Source: Acidobacteriaceae bacterium
GTDB lineage: Bacteria; Acidobacteriota; Terriglobia; Terriglobales; Acidobacteriaceae
Direction: 5' to 3'
Length of the DNA stretch: 53,427 nucleotides
Assembly: GCA_027452245.1 (NCBI GenBank)
Contig: DAIDGW010000192.1
Location: 1-53,427, forward strand
The translations under genes and the position numbers were made by a program. This document shows, piece by piece, positions 17,186 through 25,624 of this stretch (position 1 is its first letter; every line of letters begins with the position of its first letter). A model generated the notes under the pieces. The model worked only from the letters and a program-made list of their open reading frames with translations, had not been told where the DNA came from and did no database searches.

Positions 17186-18820
17186 ATGCTGTCGCTTTCG
17201 CGCCAATCCCGCTGGTGGATCGGCGCTGCAGCCGTTTTGGTTGCGGTGCTTGCGCTCGCGTGCGCCTTCCTGCCTCGCGGCCTTCCTCTGACGGCGTGCA
17301 GCGATATCATCACGGCGCTGTTGATGTTCTCCACCCTGCTGGCTTTCGCATTGAATGCATCTTCCGCGGGCGGGCGCACCCGCTGGTTCTGGATCCTTCA
17401 GGCCGCCGGTTGGGCGCTTTGGCTCAGCGACCAGGGGGTCTGGATCGCCTACGACCTCGTTCTTCGAGTGCCGATGTCGCCCATGCATCCGGCCGACATT
17501 CTGCTGTTTATGGCGGAAGTTCCCATGCTGGCCGGAATCCTGTTGCGTCCGCATTTGCAGCCTAACGAACGCAGCACGCGCCTGGGGACGCTCGACTTCC
17601 TGCTGCTGCTGGTCTGGTGGATCTATCTGTACATCTTCTTCATCATCTCGTGGCAGTACATTCACCCGAGCCGGCCGGCTTACGACTTCAACTACGACTG
17701 GCTGTTCGGAGCAGAATCGCTGGTCTTGATCTCGGTGTCGTTCGTTTTGTTGCGGCAAGGTTCGGGCCGATGGAAGCGCTTCTATGCCGGGTATCTCACC
17801 GTCGTCATTCTCAATGCGCTGGCCTTTTACCTCTTGAATTACGCCATCGAGATCGACACCTATTTCACCGGCAGCTGGTACGACATCCCGTATGCCGCTT
17901 CGTTTGTGGCATTCAGCGCCGTCGCGCTTTCGGGACGGGGATTGGCGTCATCGTCTCAGCCTTCGAAGGACGACACCTATGCGGCCAGCATGGCAACATT
18001 GGCAATGATGGCGGTGCTCTCATTGCCGGTCATGGCCATCATTGCCCTGTTCGATCAAGGCATCCCGGCGGAGGTCCGCCACTTCCGCATCCTGGTGACA
18101 CTGGCAACGATGTTTGCCATGGCTTTCCTCACCTACCTGAAACAGCATCGCCTGAACCATGAGTTGAAGCTGAGCAACACGATTCTCGAAGAAGCCTCAC
18201 TGACCGATCCGCTGACGGGAGTGCGCAATCGCCGCTATTTTTCCCTCAGCATCGGAGCCGATGTCAGCCAGGCGCTGCGGTCGCATGCCGATGATCCGCA
18301 AACGCGCACCGGCGACTTGATCTTCTACCTGATCGACGCCGACAACTTCAAAGAAGTGAACGACTATTACGGACACGAAGCGGGCGACCTCGTACTGCGC
18401 GAGATGACCCGCCGCATCAGTTCATCGATCCGGCACTCCGACGTATTGGTGCGCTGGGGCGGAGAAGAATTTCTGATTATCTCTCGCTACACCGACCGTC
18501 GCGATGCCGAAACCCTGGCATCCCGTGTGCTCGCAGCCGTCGCTTCCGCGCCATTCCAGCTTTCTACGGGGGAGTCGATTCATCGCACCTGCTCGATCGG
18601 CTGGGCTTCCTTCCCGTGGATGCTGTGCGATCCGAATGCCATCCACTACGAAGACGTTCTGTCCATTGCCGACCGGGCACTGAGTGTGGCCAAACGCGCA
18701 GGCAAGAATCGCGCCGTGGGACTCGCGCCTGGATCCGGTCCTATACCCTTACAGCAGACGGGAAGGGTCCCTGTTGAACGCTATTCGGTGGATGCTTCCA
18801 CGATCATGGGACCAGCCTGA
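17186..18820 (+). CDS. Membrane diguanylate cyclase (GGDEF)
   Basis: 544 residues. An N-terminal membrane sensor with about nine to ten helices (residues 10-325) is followed by a GGDEF domain (about 345-515). The active-site signature is GGEEF at 425-429, and the upstream LIDADNFKEVND motif supplies the metal-binding Asp. An inhibitory I-site RHSD (416-419) sits exactly five residues before GGEEF, so feedback inhibition by cyclic-di-GMP is expected. The start codon is followed by a positively charged stretch and the first helix. It lies 130 bases after the HD-GYP regulator on the same strand, so synthesis and breakdown enzymes may be co-regulated. Confidence 0.92.
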   Translation: MLSLSRQSRWWIGAAAVLVAVLALACAFLPRGLPLTACSDIITALLMFSTLLAFALNASSAGGRTRWFWILQAAGWALWLSDQGVWIAYDLVLRVPMSPMHPADILLFMAEVPMLAGILLRPHLQPNERSTRLGTLDFLLLLVWWIYLYIFFIISWQYIHPSRPAYDFNYDWLFGAESLVLISVSFVLLRQGSGRWKRFYAGYLTVVILNALAFYLLNYAIEIDTYFTGSWYDIPYAASFVAFSAVALSGRGLASSSQPSKDDTYAASMATLAMMAVLSLPVMAIIALFDQGIPAEVRHFRILVTLATMFAMAFLTYLKQHRLNHELKLSNTILEEASLTDPLTGVRNRRYFSLSIGADVSQALRSHADDPQTRTGDLIFYLIDADNFKEVNDYYGHEAGDLVLREMTRRISSSIRHSDVLVRWGGEEFLIISRYTDRRDAETLASRVLAAVASAPFQLSTGESIHRTCSIGWASFPWMLCDPNAIHYEDVLSIADRALSVAKRAGKNRAVGLAPGSGPIPLQQTGRVPVERYSVDASTIMGPA

Positions 18821-18864
18821 AATGGCGCCGCGGTCTTAGTCCCATGATCGAAGATTCCTCCACC
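18787..18864. repeat. 26-base imperfect inverted repeat across the diguanylate cyclase stop
   Basis: The left arm (18787-18812) and right arm (18839-18864) are each 26 bases. The 12 inner bases (CGATCATGGGAC and its complement) and the 6 outer bases (GGTGGA/TCCACC) pair perfectly; the 8 bases between them are mostly unpaired. The 26-base spacer contains the TGA stop. A large stem-loop can form in the transcript; there is no U-run directly after it, so it is not a standard intrinsic terminator. Confidence 0.6.
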
Positions 18865-18942
18865 TCGGGTTTTAGAGGCAGCACTTTCCCTTCCTGATCT
18901 CATCCAACTACTTACATGCAATCTCAAGCCCCGAGGGACTTT

Positions 18943-19602
18943 ATGTCCAGCTTCCGTCTGCGGCGTTGGCGGATGGCCGCCGCCATCCTTTCTCTCGTAT
19001 GCTGTTCATCTGCAGTGGTTTGCGCGCAAGAGCAAGCAGCTCCGCCGGAGGCGACTCCCAATGCTGTGCCGCAAGGAACCGTGGCGCTGATCCAACTTAC
19101 CGATAAACTCGACACCCGCACCGCCAAGGCGGGTGAACGTTTCCACGCCAAACTAGCTGAAGACCTCTCGACTCCCGGCGGGGCCGTGATTCCCATGGGC
19201 GAAAAGCTCAAAGGCCATATCAGCGCAGTCGAACCCGGACTTCACACCCGCCTGTTGTTAAGTTTCGACGAAATCGACACCGGACATGGATGGGTTCCGC
19301 TGATTGCGACCGTCACCGGCGTCCCCGGGGAACACGGCTTGCAACAGATGGGAGACGAAGGCGAGATTGGCCGCAAGGGGCTGACGAAAGAGCAGATTGC
19401 TGAAGCGGTCATCGTGGGCGCCGAAGAAGGAGCTGCCCAGGGCGTGCACAATGGTGACAAGCGCGCTGCCGCTTCGGGTGCAGGAAACGGCGCCGCCAAC
19501 AGCGCCTACGATGCTGTCGAGTCGGGACACGATCTGATTCTTCTGAAGGGAACTGCGCTGGAAATCCGCCTGGATCGCAACTTAGTCCTGCCGCGCCGGT
19601 AG
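18943..19602 (+). CDS. Secreted protein, unknown function
   Basis: About 219 residues. The ATG at 18943 is chosen because GAGGG lies five bases before it and a signal peptide follows (basic MSSFRLRRWR, hydrophobic helix, cleavage near VVCAQE). The mature part has a beta-rich domain with ALIQLTDKLDTRTAKAGERF and TPGGAVIPMGEKLKGHIS, faintly like VirB10/TrbI-type beta domains, then a Gly/Ala-rich helix and a final ILLKGTALEIRLDRNL strand. I do not recognise a family with confidence. It is convergent with murQ. Confidence 0.6.
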   Translation: MSSFRLRRWRMAAAILSLVCCSSAVVCAQEQAAPPEATPNAVPQGTVALIQLTDKLDTRTAKAGERFHAKLAEDLSTPGGAVIPMGEKLKGHISAVEPGLHTRLLLSFDEIDTGHGWVPLIATVTGVPGEHGLQQMGDEGEIGRKGLTKEQIAEAVIVGAEEGAAQGVHNGDKRAAASGAGNGAANSAYDAVESGHDLILLKGTALEIRLDRNLVLPRR

Positions 19603-19755
19603 CTGGCTGCGCAGTGTCAATCGTAGGTTTTGATCCAGAGCAGGCCGGTCTTGCGCAGCGAAGGATCTGGCGATCCATGCGAAGTGTTGCGACTTGTTGC
19701 GGCGCGACACCGCGCGCCTGGGTCGCTCATTTTCACAAAATGGCTTGTGCCCCAG

Positions 19756-20682
19756 CTACACCTTCCCTGCTTTCGCGATTGCCTTCCGCACGTTTCCTTT
19801 GGTCTGTTGCAGTGCTGACATGGCGACGGTCCGGCTTACTCCGGCAGCCAGCATCACAACCGCAACGGGAGTACGGTTCCCGGCCACCCGCAATGCCCCG
19901 CTCGACGCGACTTCATCGGCGCCGGTAGCTTGCTCGATGATCGTGACCGCGCGCTGCCGCAGCTTTTCATTTTTGGGAGCCACATTCACCATGAGATTTC
20001 CATAGACGTAGCCCAGACGCGTCATCGCCGCAGTTGAAATCATATTCAGCACCATTTTGTGCGCAGTCCCTGCCTTCATGCGCGAGGATCCGGCCAGCAC
20101 CTCGGGTCCGACCTCGGTCACAATCGCGAATCCCGCAGCTTTCTCCAGCGGCGATTTTCGATTGCAGGTCAGGGCCACCGTATGGGCTCCACGCCGCCGT
20201 GCTTCGGCCACCGCAGCCATCGTAAACGGCGTGCGGCCGCTCGAGGCAATTCCGATGACCACGTCGTTCTTCGTGGGTCTGCGCTTGGCCATCTCGGCTC
20301 GTCCCAGCGCTTCGTCATCTTCCTTCGCTTCTTGCGGAGTCGCCAGCGCTTGGTTTCCTCCAGCAATCACGAACTGAATCGTCCCGGGCTTCAAGTTGAA
20401 CGTGGGAGTGGCCTCGCTGGCATCGAGCGCCGCAACGCGCCCGCTGGTGCCGGCGCCCACATAGATCAGGCGCCCACCACGCGCAATGGCGGAGGCAACC
20501 CGATCAATGGTGCGCGCTATCTGCGGCAGCGCCTTCTCGACGGCCTTCGCCACCGTGGCATCTTCGGCGTTAATTGCCTGGGCAATTTCCAGAGCAGATT
20601 TGCAATCGAGATCGGTTGCCGTCGGATGGGACTGCTCGGTACGAAGTTCGCGCAGATCGGATCTTCCTTGTTTCGGAGTCAA
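19756..20682 (-). CDS. murQ: N-acetylmuramic acid 6-phosphate etherase
   Basis: MurQ cleaves the lactyl ether of MurNAc-6-phosphate to GlcNAc-6-phosphate and D-lactate in the cytoplasm, a key step in reuse of cell-wall muramic acid. The SIS fold motifs are clear: GRLIYVGAGTSGRV, DASEATPTF (with the catalytic Glu), QEAKEDDEALG (second acidic site) and IASSGRTPFT. The TTG at 20682 gives 308 residues, the normal length, starting just before the family N-terminus (RTEQSHPTATDLD), with AAAGG about 12 bases upstream. Upstream in-frame GTG (20727) and TTG (20769) would add 15-29 non-conserved residues. It follows the AmiE-like hydrolase on the same strand, 70 bases downstream. Confidence 0.93.
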   Translation of the reverse strand: MTPKQGRSDLRELRTEQSHPTATDLDCKSALEIAQAINAEDATVAKAVEKALPQIARTIDRVASAIARGGRLIYVGAGTSGRVAALDASEATPTFNLKPGTIQFVIAGGNQALATPQEAKEDDEALGRAEMAKRRPTKNDVVIGIASSGRTPFTMAAVAEARRRGAHTVALTCNRKSPLEKAAGFAIVTEVGPEVLAGSSRMKAGTAHKMVLNMISTAAMTRLGYVYGNLMVNVAPKNEKLRQRAVTIIEQATGADEVASSGALRVAGNRTPVAVVMLAAGVSRTVAMSALQQTKGNVRKAIAKAGKV

Positions 20683-20752
20683 TGAATGAGTTCGCCTTTC
20701 AGAAAAGAATCGAGAGAGTGAATGCACATTGTACCGGGTGCTTTGAATGGAG

Positions 20753-21919
20753 TCAGTGACTGGAATCAATACTCTCCATTACCGCGTCATGGAACGCGGG
20801 CCGCAACTGTTTGATTGCCTGATTCGAACAATCGGGCCAAGTGCGATTGGTCAGCAAGGTAATCGAAATCTCACGCTCGGAATCGATCCACAACGATGTT
20901 CCCGTGTATCCCAAATGCCCGAACGAGCGCGGGCCAAAATATCTTCCCGACTGTGACGGAGCCGAGGGCGTATCCCATCCCAAGGCGCGAGAGGTGCCAG
21001 GTGGGTGCGATTGCCTCCGCGTGAACAGAGCCACGGTTTCGCGGCCCACAATCGGCGCTCCGCCGGCGATCATTGCCTGCGCAAATCGCGCCACATCTTC
21101 GGCGGTCGCGAACAATCCGGCGTGCCCGGCGACTCCGCCCAGCACAAACGCGTTTTCGTCCTGCACATATCCCTGCACGATCTGGCGGCGAAACGTGCTG
21201 CGCTTCCCCGACGCAGCACCGGCCGGAAGCTCGCGTTCATCGGCCGTGGCGGGGATCTGCCCACGCAAGTCTGTCGCGGGATTAAATGCCGTTCGCGTCA
21301 TAGACAGAGGGCCGAAGATTTCTCGTTGGCAGAAGTTGGCCAGCGGCTCTCCGGCAATACGCTCCAGCGCGGCTCCCAGCAGAATGAATCCGATGTCGCT
21401 GTATTCGGCGCGCGTTTCCGGATCGGCAGCCAGCGGCAAGCGAGTAGCAGCATTCATCAATTCTTCCGCCGAATTTGCTTGCAGGAAGAGCTTTTCGTAG
21501 GCCGGAAGTCCCGACGAGTGTGCCAGCAGCATCCGAAATGTAATGCTGGATCGCCGCCGATCATTCGTCTCTGCGACGAACTCCGGCAGAACTCCCGCAA
21601 GCGGGGCCTCCAGATCAAGCAAGCCGCGCTCGTGGAGAATCATGGCCGCAGTGGTGGTTGCAACGGCCTTACTCACTGAAGCCAGATCGAACAGCGTCTC
21701 GGATGTGACTTTAGCCCCACCTCGCAGCAGGTTTTCTGGCAAACCGCGGCCTTCTGAATACACCAGGCTGCCAAACGCCTTGCGGGCAACCAGTCGCCCT
21801 TTGTGCGTCACTGCGATGGAAGCCGCCGGAAAGATGCGATCCTGAATCGCGTTTTCCAGAATCGAAAACGCGCGGCGGAATCTCTCGTCCTGGGATTCGA
21901 AATCGTGAATTAAATACAC
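20753..21919 (-). CDS. Serine hydrolase of the beta-lactamase/AmiE-like family
   Basis: 388 residues of the class C beta-lactamase/PBP-like fold without a signal peptide, so probably cytoplasmic. Catalytic motifs are Ser81-x-x-Lys84 (SVSK) and Tyr173-Ser-Asp; later motifs GGVAGHAGLFATAEDVARFA and GHLGYTGTSLWID are shared with the N-terminal half of the fusion encoded at 22103. In Bacillus the AmiE (YbbE) member of this family is an N-acetylmuramyl-L-alanine amidase in the murQ operon. The location just upstream of murQ supports the same role here, inferred from context rather than proven by motif. The start is GTG with AAGG close upstream. A plausible promoter lies at 21955-21984. Confidence 0.85.
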   Translation of the reverse strand: MYLIHDFESQDERFRRAFSILENAIQDRIFPAASIAVTHKGRLVARKAFGSLVYSEGRGLPENLLRGGAKVTSETLFDLASVSKAVATTTAAMILHERGLLDLEAPLAGVLPEFVAETNDRRRSSITFRMLLAHSSGLPAYEKLFLQANSAEELMNAATRLPLAADPETRAEYSDIGFILLGAALERIAGEPLANFCQREIFGPLSMTRTAFNPATDLRGQIPATADERELPAGAASGKRSTFRRQIVQGYVQDENAFVLGGVAGHAGLFATAEDVARFAQAMIAGGAPIVGRETVALFTRRQSHPPGTSRALGWDTPSAPSQSGRYFGPRSFGHLGYTGTSLWIDSEREISITLLTNRTWPDCSNQAIKQLRPAFHDAVMESIDSSH

Positions 21920-21954
21920 GCAGCCTTGGCTGTTCTGGGATTTGACCTGAGCGG

Positions 21955-21984
21955 TTTATAACAGAATTTTATGCCGGCGGGCAA
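21955..21984 (-). promoter_or_regulatory. Candidate promoter of the AmiE-like/murQ operon
   Basis: On the minus strand TTGCCC (21979-21984), an 18-base spacer and TATAAA (21955-21960) fit a sigma-70 promoter. It would start transcription near 21948, about 30 bases before the GTG of the serine hydrolase gene. Confidence 0.45.
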
Positions 21985-22026
21985 AGCCGCGACCACCCAC
22001 CCGGTAGTGCATTTCACGCGCGTTCC

Positions 22027-22055
22027 TTGAGTCTTGCGGCCGCGATGTGTACAGT
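22027..22055 (+). promoter_or_regulatory. Candidate promoter of the AmiE-NamZ fusion gene
   Basis: TTGAGT (22027-22032), 17 bases, TACAGT (22050-22055). The predicted start of transcription near 22062 leaves a leader of about 41 bases to the TTG start with its GGAG site, and excludes the more upstream TTG at 22034. Confidence 0.45.
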
Positions 22056-22102
22056 CAGATTATCTTTCCATTCATTTTAATTCGCGATTTTGGAGTTTGC
22101 AT

Positions 22103-24505
22103 TTGCTGATTCCATTTCGAGTTCTGATCTCTCGCTTCCTGGTCGGCCTTCTTCTTGCTCCTGTCACGATCGCCGCCGACACAACCCCGAAACCTGCGCC
22201 GCCCGCCGCCGCGCCCAATCGCTTGGCCGTCGTCGATTCCATCATTCGCGACGCGATCGCGAACAACAACATCCCCGGGGCCGTGCTCGTCATCGGCCAT
22301 AACGGAAAAGTTGTCTATCGCAAAGCCTACGGATATCGCGCGCTTGAACCTCGCCGCGAGCCGATGACTCTCGACACGGTTTTCGATCTTGCCTCGCTGA
22401 CCAAGGTGATCGCCACCACCACGGCCGTGATGCAGTTGGTGCAGGCAGGCAAGATTCGCCTGAATGACCCGGTGGCGAAATATCTTCCTGAGTTCGCACA
22501 GAATGGCAAGCAGGACATCACGATCCGCCAACTCCTGACCCACTACTCCGGCCTCCCTCCCGATCTCGACCTGAGCGCGCCGTGGGAAGGCAAAGATACC
22601 GGATACAAAATGGCTTTCGCCGAAACCCTGCAGGAAGCGCCGGGCTCGGCATTCGTCTACAGCGACATTAATTTCATCATGCTCGGAGCGCTGGTGGAGC
22701 GCGTCTCCGGTGAACCGCTCGAAGTCTATTGCCAGCGCAATGTTTTTACGCCGCTCCATATGATGCACACACGTTTTCTTCCGCCCGCATCATGGCGCGC
22801 ACAAATTGCTCCCACTCAGTACGACGAGAACAATCACATGCTGCGCGGAGTCGTGCATGACCCTACTTCGCGCCGCATGGGCGGAGTCGCCGGGCACGCC
22901 GGATTATTTTCCACAGCAGATGATCTCGCGAAATTCGCGCAAGCCCTGCTGAACGGCGGCGAAGGCATTCTTTCTCCGCTAATGATTGAAAAGATGACCA
23001 GCCCCGAAACTCCGCCCAACGCGTCCGTGCTGCGCGGCTTTGGCTGGGACATCGATTCCCCATTTTCGTCCAACCGCGGCGATCTCTTTCCCATCGGCTC
23101 TTACGGCCACACTGGATTTACCGGCACATCGATCTGGATCGATCCCACGACAGACACCTACATCATCCTGCTGACGAATTCGGTACATCCCCGGGGCCAG
23201 GGCAATGCGATCGGCCTGCGCACAAAACTTGCCACCGCCGTGGCTGCGGCCCTGCCTCTCACGCCCAGCGAAAAAGAGGCGCTGCGCTGGAAAGCTATCA
23301 CCGGATACAACGAAGCTTTCAGCGCCGAGCGCCGCATGAGTGCGCGCAATGGCTCGGTCAAAACCGGCATCGACGTGCTCGAAGAACACAACTTCGACAC
23401 TCTCACCGCGCCCGATCACCGCAGGCGCATCGGCATTCTCACCAACCAGACCGGCCTCGATTCCCAGGGACGCCGCACCATCGATGTGCTCGCCAAAGCT
23501 CCTGCGCTCTCGCTCGATGCCATCTTCAGCCCGGAGCACGGCGTCACCGGAAAGCTCGACACCACCAGCATCAACAATACCGTCGACGCGGCCACGGGGA
23601 TTCCCGTTTACAGCGTTTACGGAGGCAGCGATGCCGCGCGCCATCCACCGCTCGACGTGGTGAAGCAGCTCGAAGCCGTGGTCGTCGACATTCAAGACGC
23701 CGGCGTGCGCTACTACACCTACGAAACTACGCTGGGATATTTTCTCGAAGCCGCCGCCAAGACTGGCACAGAGATCATCGTCCTTGACCGTCCCGACCCG
23801 GTCACGGGGGCGTTCGTACAAGGTCCGGTCGCCGACGGCGGACGCCAGAGCTTTACAGGCTATTGGACAACTCCGGTGCGCCACGGCATGACGCTCGGCG
23901 AACTGGCAAAGATGTTCAATGCCGAGCGCGGCATTCACGCGAAACTGACCGTCGTTCCCATGGATGGCTGGCAGCGCGGAGACTGGTTCGACTCCACCGG
24001 TCTCGAATGGGTGAATCCCTCGCCCAACCTGCGCAGCGTCACCGAAGCCGCGCTCTACACTGGCGTGGCATTGATTGAAGGCACGAACATCTCGGTCGGA
24101 CGCGGCACCGACACCCCGTTTGAACTGGTCGGAGCCCCGTGGATCAAAGCCCGCGACTTCGCCGCTTATCTGAACGCGCGTGGACTCGCCGGACTGCGCT
24201 TCGTTCCGACGTCATTTACTCCCTCATCAGGCATCTACAGCGGCGAGCTTTGCCGGGGAGTGAATATCGTGCTCATCGACCGCAATGCGCTCGATGGGCC
24301 GGAACTCGGCATTGAGTTGGCATCGGCGCTGCAGAAGCTCTATCCCAACGATTACAAGATCGACCACATGATCAACATTCTGGCGAACCAGGCAGCGTTC
24401 AATGCCATCGTTGCCGGAGAAGATCCCCGCCGCATCGAGCAGGATTGGGAAGATGGTCTGGCGCAGTTCGGGAAAATCCGCGAGAGATATTTGATCTACA
24501 AGTAG
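22103..24505 (+). CDS. Exported fusion: AmiE-like serine hydrolase + NamZ-type exo-beta-N-acetylmuramidase (DUF1343)
   Basis: About 800 residues. The TTG start is chosen because GGAG lies seven bases upstream and a clean signal peptide follows (MLIPFRVLISRFLVGLLLAP, cleavage near IAAD). Residues about 40-400 are a beta-lactamase-fold hydrolase with Ser98-x-x-Lys101 (SLTK), Tyr186-Ser-Asp and GHTGFTGTSIWID. Residues about 416-800 are a DUF1343/NamZ domain: GILTNQTG, FSPEHGV, DIQDAGVRYYTYETTL, VLDRPDPVTG, NPSPNLR and EGTNISVGRGT. NamZ (GH171) in Bacillus releases MurNAc from the non-reducing end of glycan; AmiE removes stem peptides from MurNAc. Here both activities would sit in one exported chain, divergent from amiE-like/murQ genes. 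Domain families are clear; the concerted activity is inference. Confidence 0.88.
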   Translation: MLIPFRVLISRFLVGLLLAPVTIAADTTPKPAPPAAAPNRLAVVDSIIRDAIANNNIPGAVLVIGHNGKVVYRKAYGYRALEPRREPMTLDTVFDLASLTKVIATTTAVMQLVQAGKIRLNDPVAKYLPEFAQNGKQDITIRQLLTHYSGLPPDLDLSAPWEGKDTGYKMAFAETLQEAPGSAFVYSDINFIMLGALVERVSGEPLEVYCQRNVFTPLHMMHTRFLPPASWRAQIAPTQYDENNHMLRGVVHDPTSRRMGGVAGHAGLFSTADDLAKFAQALLNGGEGILSPLMIEKMTSPETPPNASVLRGFGWDIDSPFSSNRGDLFPIGSYGHTGFTGTSIWIDPTTDTYIILLTNSVHPRGQGNAIGLRTKLATAVAAALPLTPSEKEALRWKAITGYNEAFSAERRMSARNGSVKTGIDVLEEHNFDTLTAPDHRRRIGILTNQTGLDSQGRRTIDVLAKAPALSLDAIFSPEHGVTGKLDTTSINNTVDAATGIPVYSVYGGSDAARHPPLDVVKQLEAVVVDIQDAGVRYYTYETTLGYFLEAAAKTGTEIIVLDRPDPVTGAFVQGPVADGGRQSFTGYWTTPVRHGMTLGELAKMFNAERGIHAKLTVVPMDGWQRGDWFDSTGLEWVNPSPNLRSVTEAALYTGVALIEGTNISVGRGTDTPFELVGAPWIKARDFAAYLNARGLAGLRFVPTSFTPSSGIYSGELCRGVNIVLIDRNALDGPELGIELASALQKLYPNDYKIDHMINILANQAAFNAIVAGEDPRRIEQDWEDGLAQFGKIRERYLIYK

Positions 24506-24658
24506 CCCAAGCCGCGTCATCCCTCGCAAGGCGAAGGGAGGGACTACTTCCGCTCGCCGACCAGTCCGGCGCCGACATACACGCGTTAGATTCGGCGGGT
24601 GATTATGGGTTCGTCCCTGTATCCTGATCGAGCACCTTCACCGTACGGCAGAACCGCC

Positions 24659-25309
24659 ATGAACAAGCGCCGCAATCTGCTCTCTCTCTTACTGCTCTTC
24701 ACGCTGATCTCCGTGGCAGTGGAAGCCTCCCGGCATCACCGCTCCAACCGGGCGAGTCAGGGAACTCCGGGAGTGTTCGACTATTATCTGCTGACGCTTT
24801 CCTGGTCGCCGGAATTTTGCTACTCGCATCCGCAGAAGCCGGAGTGCCAGTCGGGCCGTCATGGCTTCGTCGTACACGGACTCTGGCCGCAGTATGTACA
24901 GGGTTATCCCGAAAACTGTTCAACCGCACCGGGCCTGGCAAACCCTGGAGAGATGGCAGACATCATGCCCGACGCCGGACTTGTGACCCACGAATGGAGC
25001 ACGCACGGCACTTGCACCGGTCTCGACGCCAACGCATACTTCAAACTCTTGCGCCAGGCCTTCCAGTCGGTGAAAATTCCGCAGCGCTTCGTCGCGCCCA
25101 ACGAGAACGATTCCATTCCCCCGCAGCAAGTGAAAAGCGAATTTCTGCGGGAGAATCCGAAATTTTCTGCGAATGAGATGACGGTCAGTTGCGGCAACAA
25201 CTATCTCACCGCTGTTTCCTTCTGCCTGACCAAAGACCTGCACCCCACGGCCTGCCAGAATCTGCGAGACTGCCGAGCGAATGTGATAAGAGTCCCGCGG
25301 GTGAGGTAA
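24659..25309 (+). CDS. Secreted ribonuclease T2
   Basis: About 216 residues. The ATG at 24659 begins a signal peptide (MNKRRNLLSLLLLFTLISVAVEA). The two catalytic blocks of the T2 family are intact: FVVHGLWPQY (CAS I, with His) and HEWSTHGTC (CAS II, with His-Glu and His), plus eight or so Cys for disulfides. The enzyme cleaves single-stranded RNA through a 2',3'-cyclic intermediate and should act in the periplasm or outside the cell, probably for nutrient scavenging. An in-frame upstream GTG at 24599 would add a 20-residue extension before the signal peptide and is less likely. Confidence 0.92.
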   Translation: MNKRRNLLSLLLLFTLISVAVEASRHHRSNRASQGTPGVFDYYLLTLSWSPEFCYSHPQKPECQSGRHGFVVHGLWPQYVQGYPENCSTAPGLANPGEMADIMPDAGLVTHEWSTHGTCTGLDANAYFKLLRQAFQSVKIPQRFVAPNENDSIPPQQVKSEFLRENPKFSANEMTVSCGNNYLTAVSFCLTKDLHPTACQNLRDCRANVIRVPRVR

Positions 25310-25410
25310 GGCTGTTTTCTTTTCGGAACTCGGAAGCGAGAAATCGGCAGATGGTCGGCGCAGCCATCGCCATCTATTCGGGAGCCGGGTGCCTCTAGCC
25401 CTGAAGTTTT

Positions 25411-25484
25411 TGGCTGCCCCCCAGGGATTCGAACCCCGATATGCTGATCCAGAGTCAGCTGTCCTGCCGTTGAACGAGGGGGCA
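25411..25484 (-). tRNA. tRNA-Gln (anticodon CTG)
   Basis: Read on the minus strand, 74 bases fold as a cloverleaf: acceptor TGCCCCC/GGGGGCA with discriminator G and an encoded CCA; D-arm GTTC/GGAC; anticodon stem GCTGA/TCAGC with loop CTCTGGA, giving anticodon CTG; a four-base variable loop; T-arm CGGGG-TTCGAAT-CCCTG. It is the only RNA gene recognised here. It lies alone between the RNase T2 and ThiO-like genes. Confidence 0.95.
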
Positions 25485-25497
25485 GCAAGCGTGCACG

Positions 25498-25520
25498 ACA
25501 GTCCGCGGGACGCGGACTGT
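25498..25520. repeat. Perfect 10-bp inverted repeat upstream of tRNA-Gln
   Basis: ACAGTCCGCG, a 3-base GGA loop, then CGCGGACTGT, followed by a short T-run on the plus strand. It could terminate plus-strand transcripts running in from RNase T2, or sit as an upstream element of the tRNA, 13 bases from its 5' end. Confidence 0.55.
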
Positions 25521-25612
25521 TTTGATTCTATGGGTCGCGCCAAAGTGCGTCAACCGTCGCGCCTTCTCCGCTCTCCGCCGCACGCACACTGTGTATCGCT
25601 CTGCAAAACTCT

Positions 25613-25618
25613 TACAAT
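25613..25618 (+). promoter_or_regulatory. -10 element for a leaderless ThiO-like transcript
   Basis: TACAAT ends exactly six bases before the ATG at 25625, so the expected +1 base is the A of the start codon. There is no ribosome-binding site in the interval and no clear -35. Confidence 0.4.
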
Positions 25619-25624
25619 GCGGAC

